Origin: Candidatus Peregrinibacteria bacterium
Lineage (GTDB): Bacteria; Patescibacteriota; Gracilibacteria; UM-FILTER-43-11
Direction of reading: 5' to 3'
Length of the DNA stretch: 6,535 nucleotides
NCBI GenBank assembly: GCA_016927155.1
Contig: JAFGNE010000008.1
Coordinates: 1-6,535, forward strand
Shown here piece by piece: positions 5,930 through 6,535 of the stretch. The notes under the pieces are model-generated. The model did not search any database and was not told the origin of the DNA. It was given only the letters and a program-made list of their open reading frames with translations. Position 1 is the first letter of the stretch; every line of letters starts with the position of its first letter. The translations under genes were made by a program, and so were the position numbers.

Positions 5930-6535
5930 TTAAGCCTTTTTTTGAGCCGCAAACCATTCGCGTGACACATGTTTTTCCTTGAATTCCTTAATAGCGTGTT
6001 CAAGTTTGGAGGCATTTTCGTCGGTAAGGTCACGCGATTCAATAATGGTTTTTTCAATTTGGGCGTGTTTATCATCCATGAATTCAAAGAATTTTTTCTC
6101 AAATTCGGCTAAATGCTCCACCTTTAGGTCATCCAGAAAGCCCTTGGTGCCGGCATAAAGGATCAGCACTTCCTTGGAGAAGGGGAGCGGCACGTAGACG
6201 CCCTGTTTCAGGATTTCGGTCATCCGCTTGCCACGCTCGATTTTATTCTTGGTGCCTTCGTCCAAATCGGAACCGAATTGGGCGAAAGAGGCCAGCTCGC
6301 GGAACTGGGCGAGATCGAGACGAAGTTTGCCCGCCACTTTCTTCATGGCCTTGGTCTGGGCGGAGGAGCCTACGCGCGAAACGGAGATGCCGATATTGAG
6401 GGCGGGGCGGATGCCCTGGTAGAAAAGGTCGGTTTCCAGGAAGATCTGGCCGTCGGTGATGGAAATGACGTTGGTGGGGATATAGGCGGAAACGTCGCCG
6501 GCCTGGGTTTCGATGATGGGAAGCGCGGTGAGCGA
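5930..6535 (-). CDS. atpA: F-type ATP synthase alpha subunit, C-terminal part (5' end off the window)
   Basis: Alpha forms the non-catalytic sites of F1 and gives the arginine finger to the beta catalytic sites. The frame stays open to the right edge, so 201 residues of a protein normally about 500 long are visible; the internal ATG at 6346 is not the start. The visible part opens with SLTALPIIETQAGDVSAYIP and carries the signature PALNIGISVS followed by Arg, the arginine finger, encoded at 6374-6376. SAQTKAMKKVAG and the helical C-terminal domain follow, ending in SREWFAAQKKA. The P-loop and N-terminal barrel lie off the window. It stops with TAA 9 bases before the atpG start. Nothing in the visible part departs from the family. 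Confidence 0.97.
   Translation of the reverse strand, partial: SLTALPIIETQAGDVSAYIPTNVISITDGQIFLETDLFYQGIRPALNIGISVSRVGSSAQTKAMKKVAGKLRLDLAQFRELASFAQFGSDLDEGTKNKIERGKRMTEILKQGVYVPLPFSKEVLILYAGTKGFLDDLKVEHLAEFEKKFFEFMDDKHAQIEKTIIESRDLTDENASKLEHAIKEFKEKHVSREWFAAQKKA

Noticed and set aside
6344..6346. ATG at 6346 on the - strand as the start of a small 138-residue protein
   Set aside because: The frame continues upstream to the window edge and encodes canonical alpha-subunit sequence including the arginine finger, so this is an internal Met.
1..6535. Alternative genetic code with TGA as a sense codon, as in some Patescibacteria
   Set aside because: All genes read through cleanly in the standard code with TAA or TAG stops, normal lengths and TGG for Trp. 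Absence of TGA stops among seven genes is too small a sample.
1..6535. Mobile element, CRISPR, tRNA or prophage content
   Set aside because: No transposase, integrase, terminal inverted repeats, regularly spaced repeats or tRNA-like sequence was seen, and coding is continuous with housekeeping and transporter genes.

Overview
The window holds the ends of two operons that converge. On the + strand (1-3171) is a tripartite ABC exporter of the MacA/MacB type: a periplasmic-adaptor-like protein cut off by the left edge, a stand-alone MacB/LolD-type ATPase, and a MacB/FtsX-type permease. On the - strand (3179-6535) is the F1 part of an F-type ATP synthase in the usual order atpA (cut off by the right edge), atpG, atpD, atpC. 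The two operons meet tail to tail with 7 bases between stop codons. There is no RNA gene, mobile element, CRISPR array or prophage gene. Coding is nearly continuous; the longest non-coding stretch is 31 bases, so no gap of 300 bases exists.

The sequence points to a bacterium with base composition near balance. The best guess is a member of the Candidate Phyla Radiation (Patescibacteria, Parcubacteria-like). The reasons are the adaptor, whose long alanine/glutamine-rich helical region and N-terminal insert resemble (from memory, not a search) adaptors of that group, the separate ATPase and permease genes, and very tight packing. None of the five start codons inside the window has a recognisable Shine-Dalgarno sequence. 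The taxonomic call is an inference, at about 0.6 confidence. The standard code fits: all seven stops are TAA or TAG, and Trp is encoded by TGG.

How the genes work together: AtpA, AtpG, AtpD and AtpC make the catalytic head, rotor shaft and epsilon brake of the ATP synthase; delta and the membrane Fo genes would lie beyond the right edge or elsewhere. The ABC exporter would use ATP to drive the permease, with the adaptor extending outside the membrane; its substrate cannot be read from the sequence.

I do not see a new biological system here. The points worth a second look are residue-level departures in otherwise canonical ATP synthase subunits (beta Thr342 where Arg is usual, a degraded epsilon ATP-binding motif, and changes in the gamma C-terminal helix), a G-free 31-base leader with a near-tandem repeat before atpD, the missing Shine-Dalgarno sequences, and an unusual adaptor insert.
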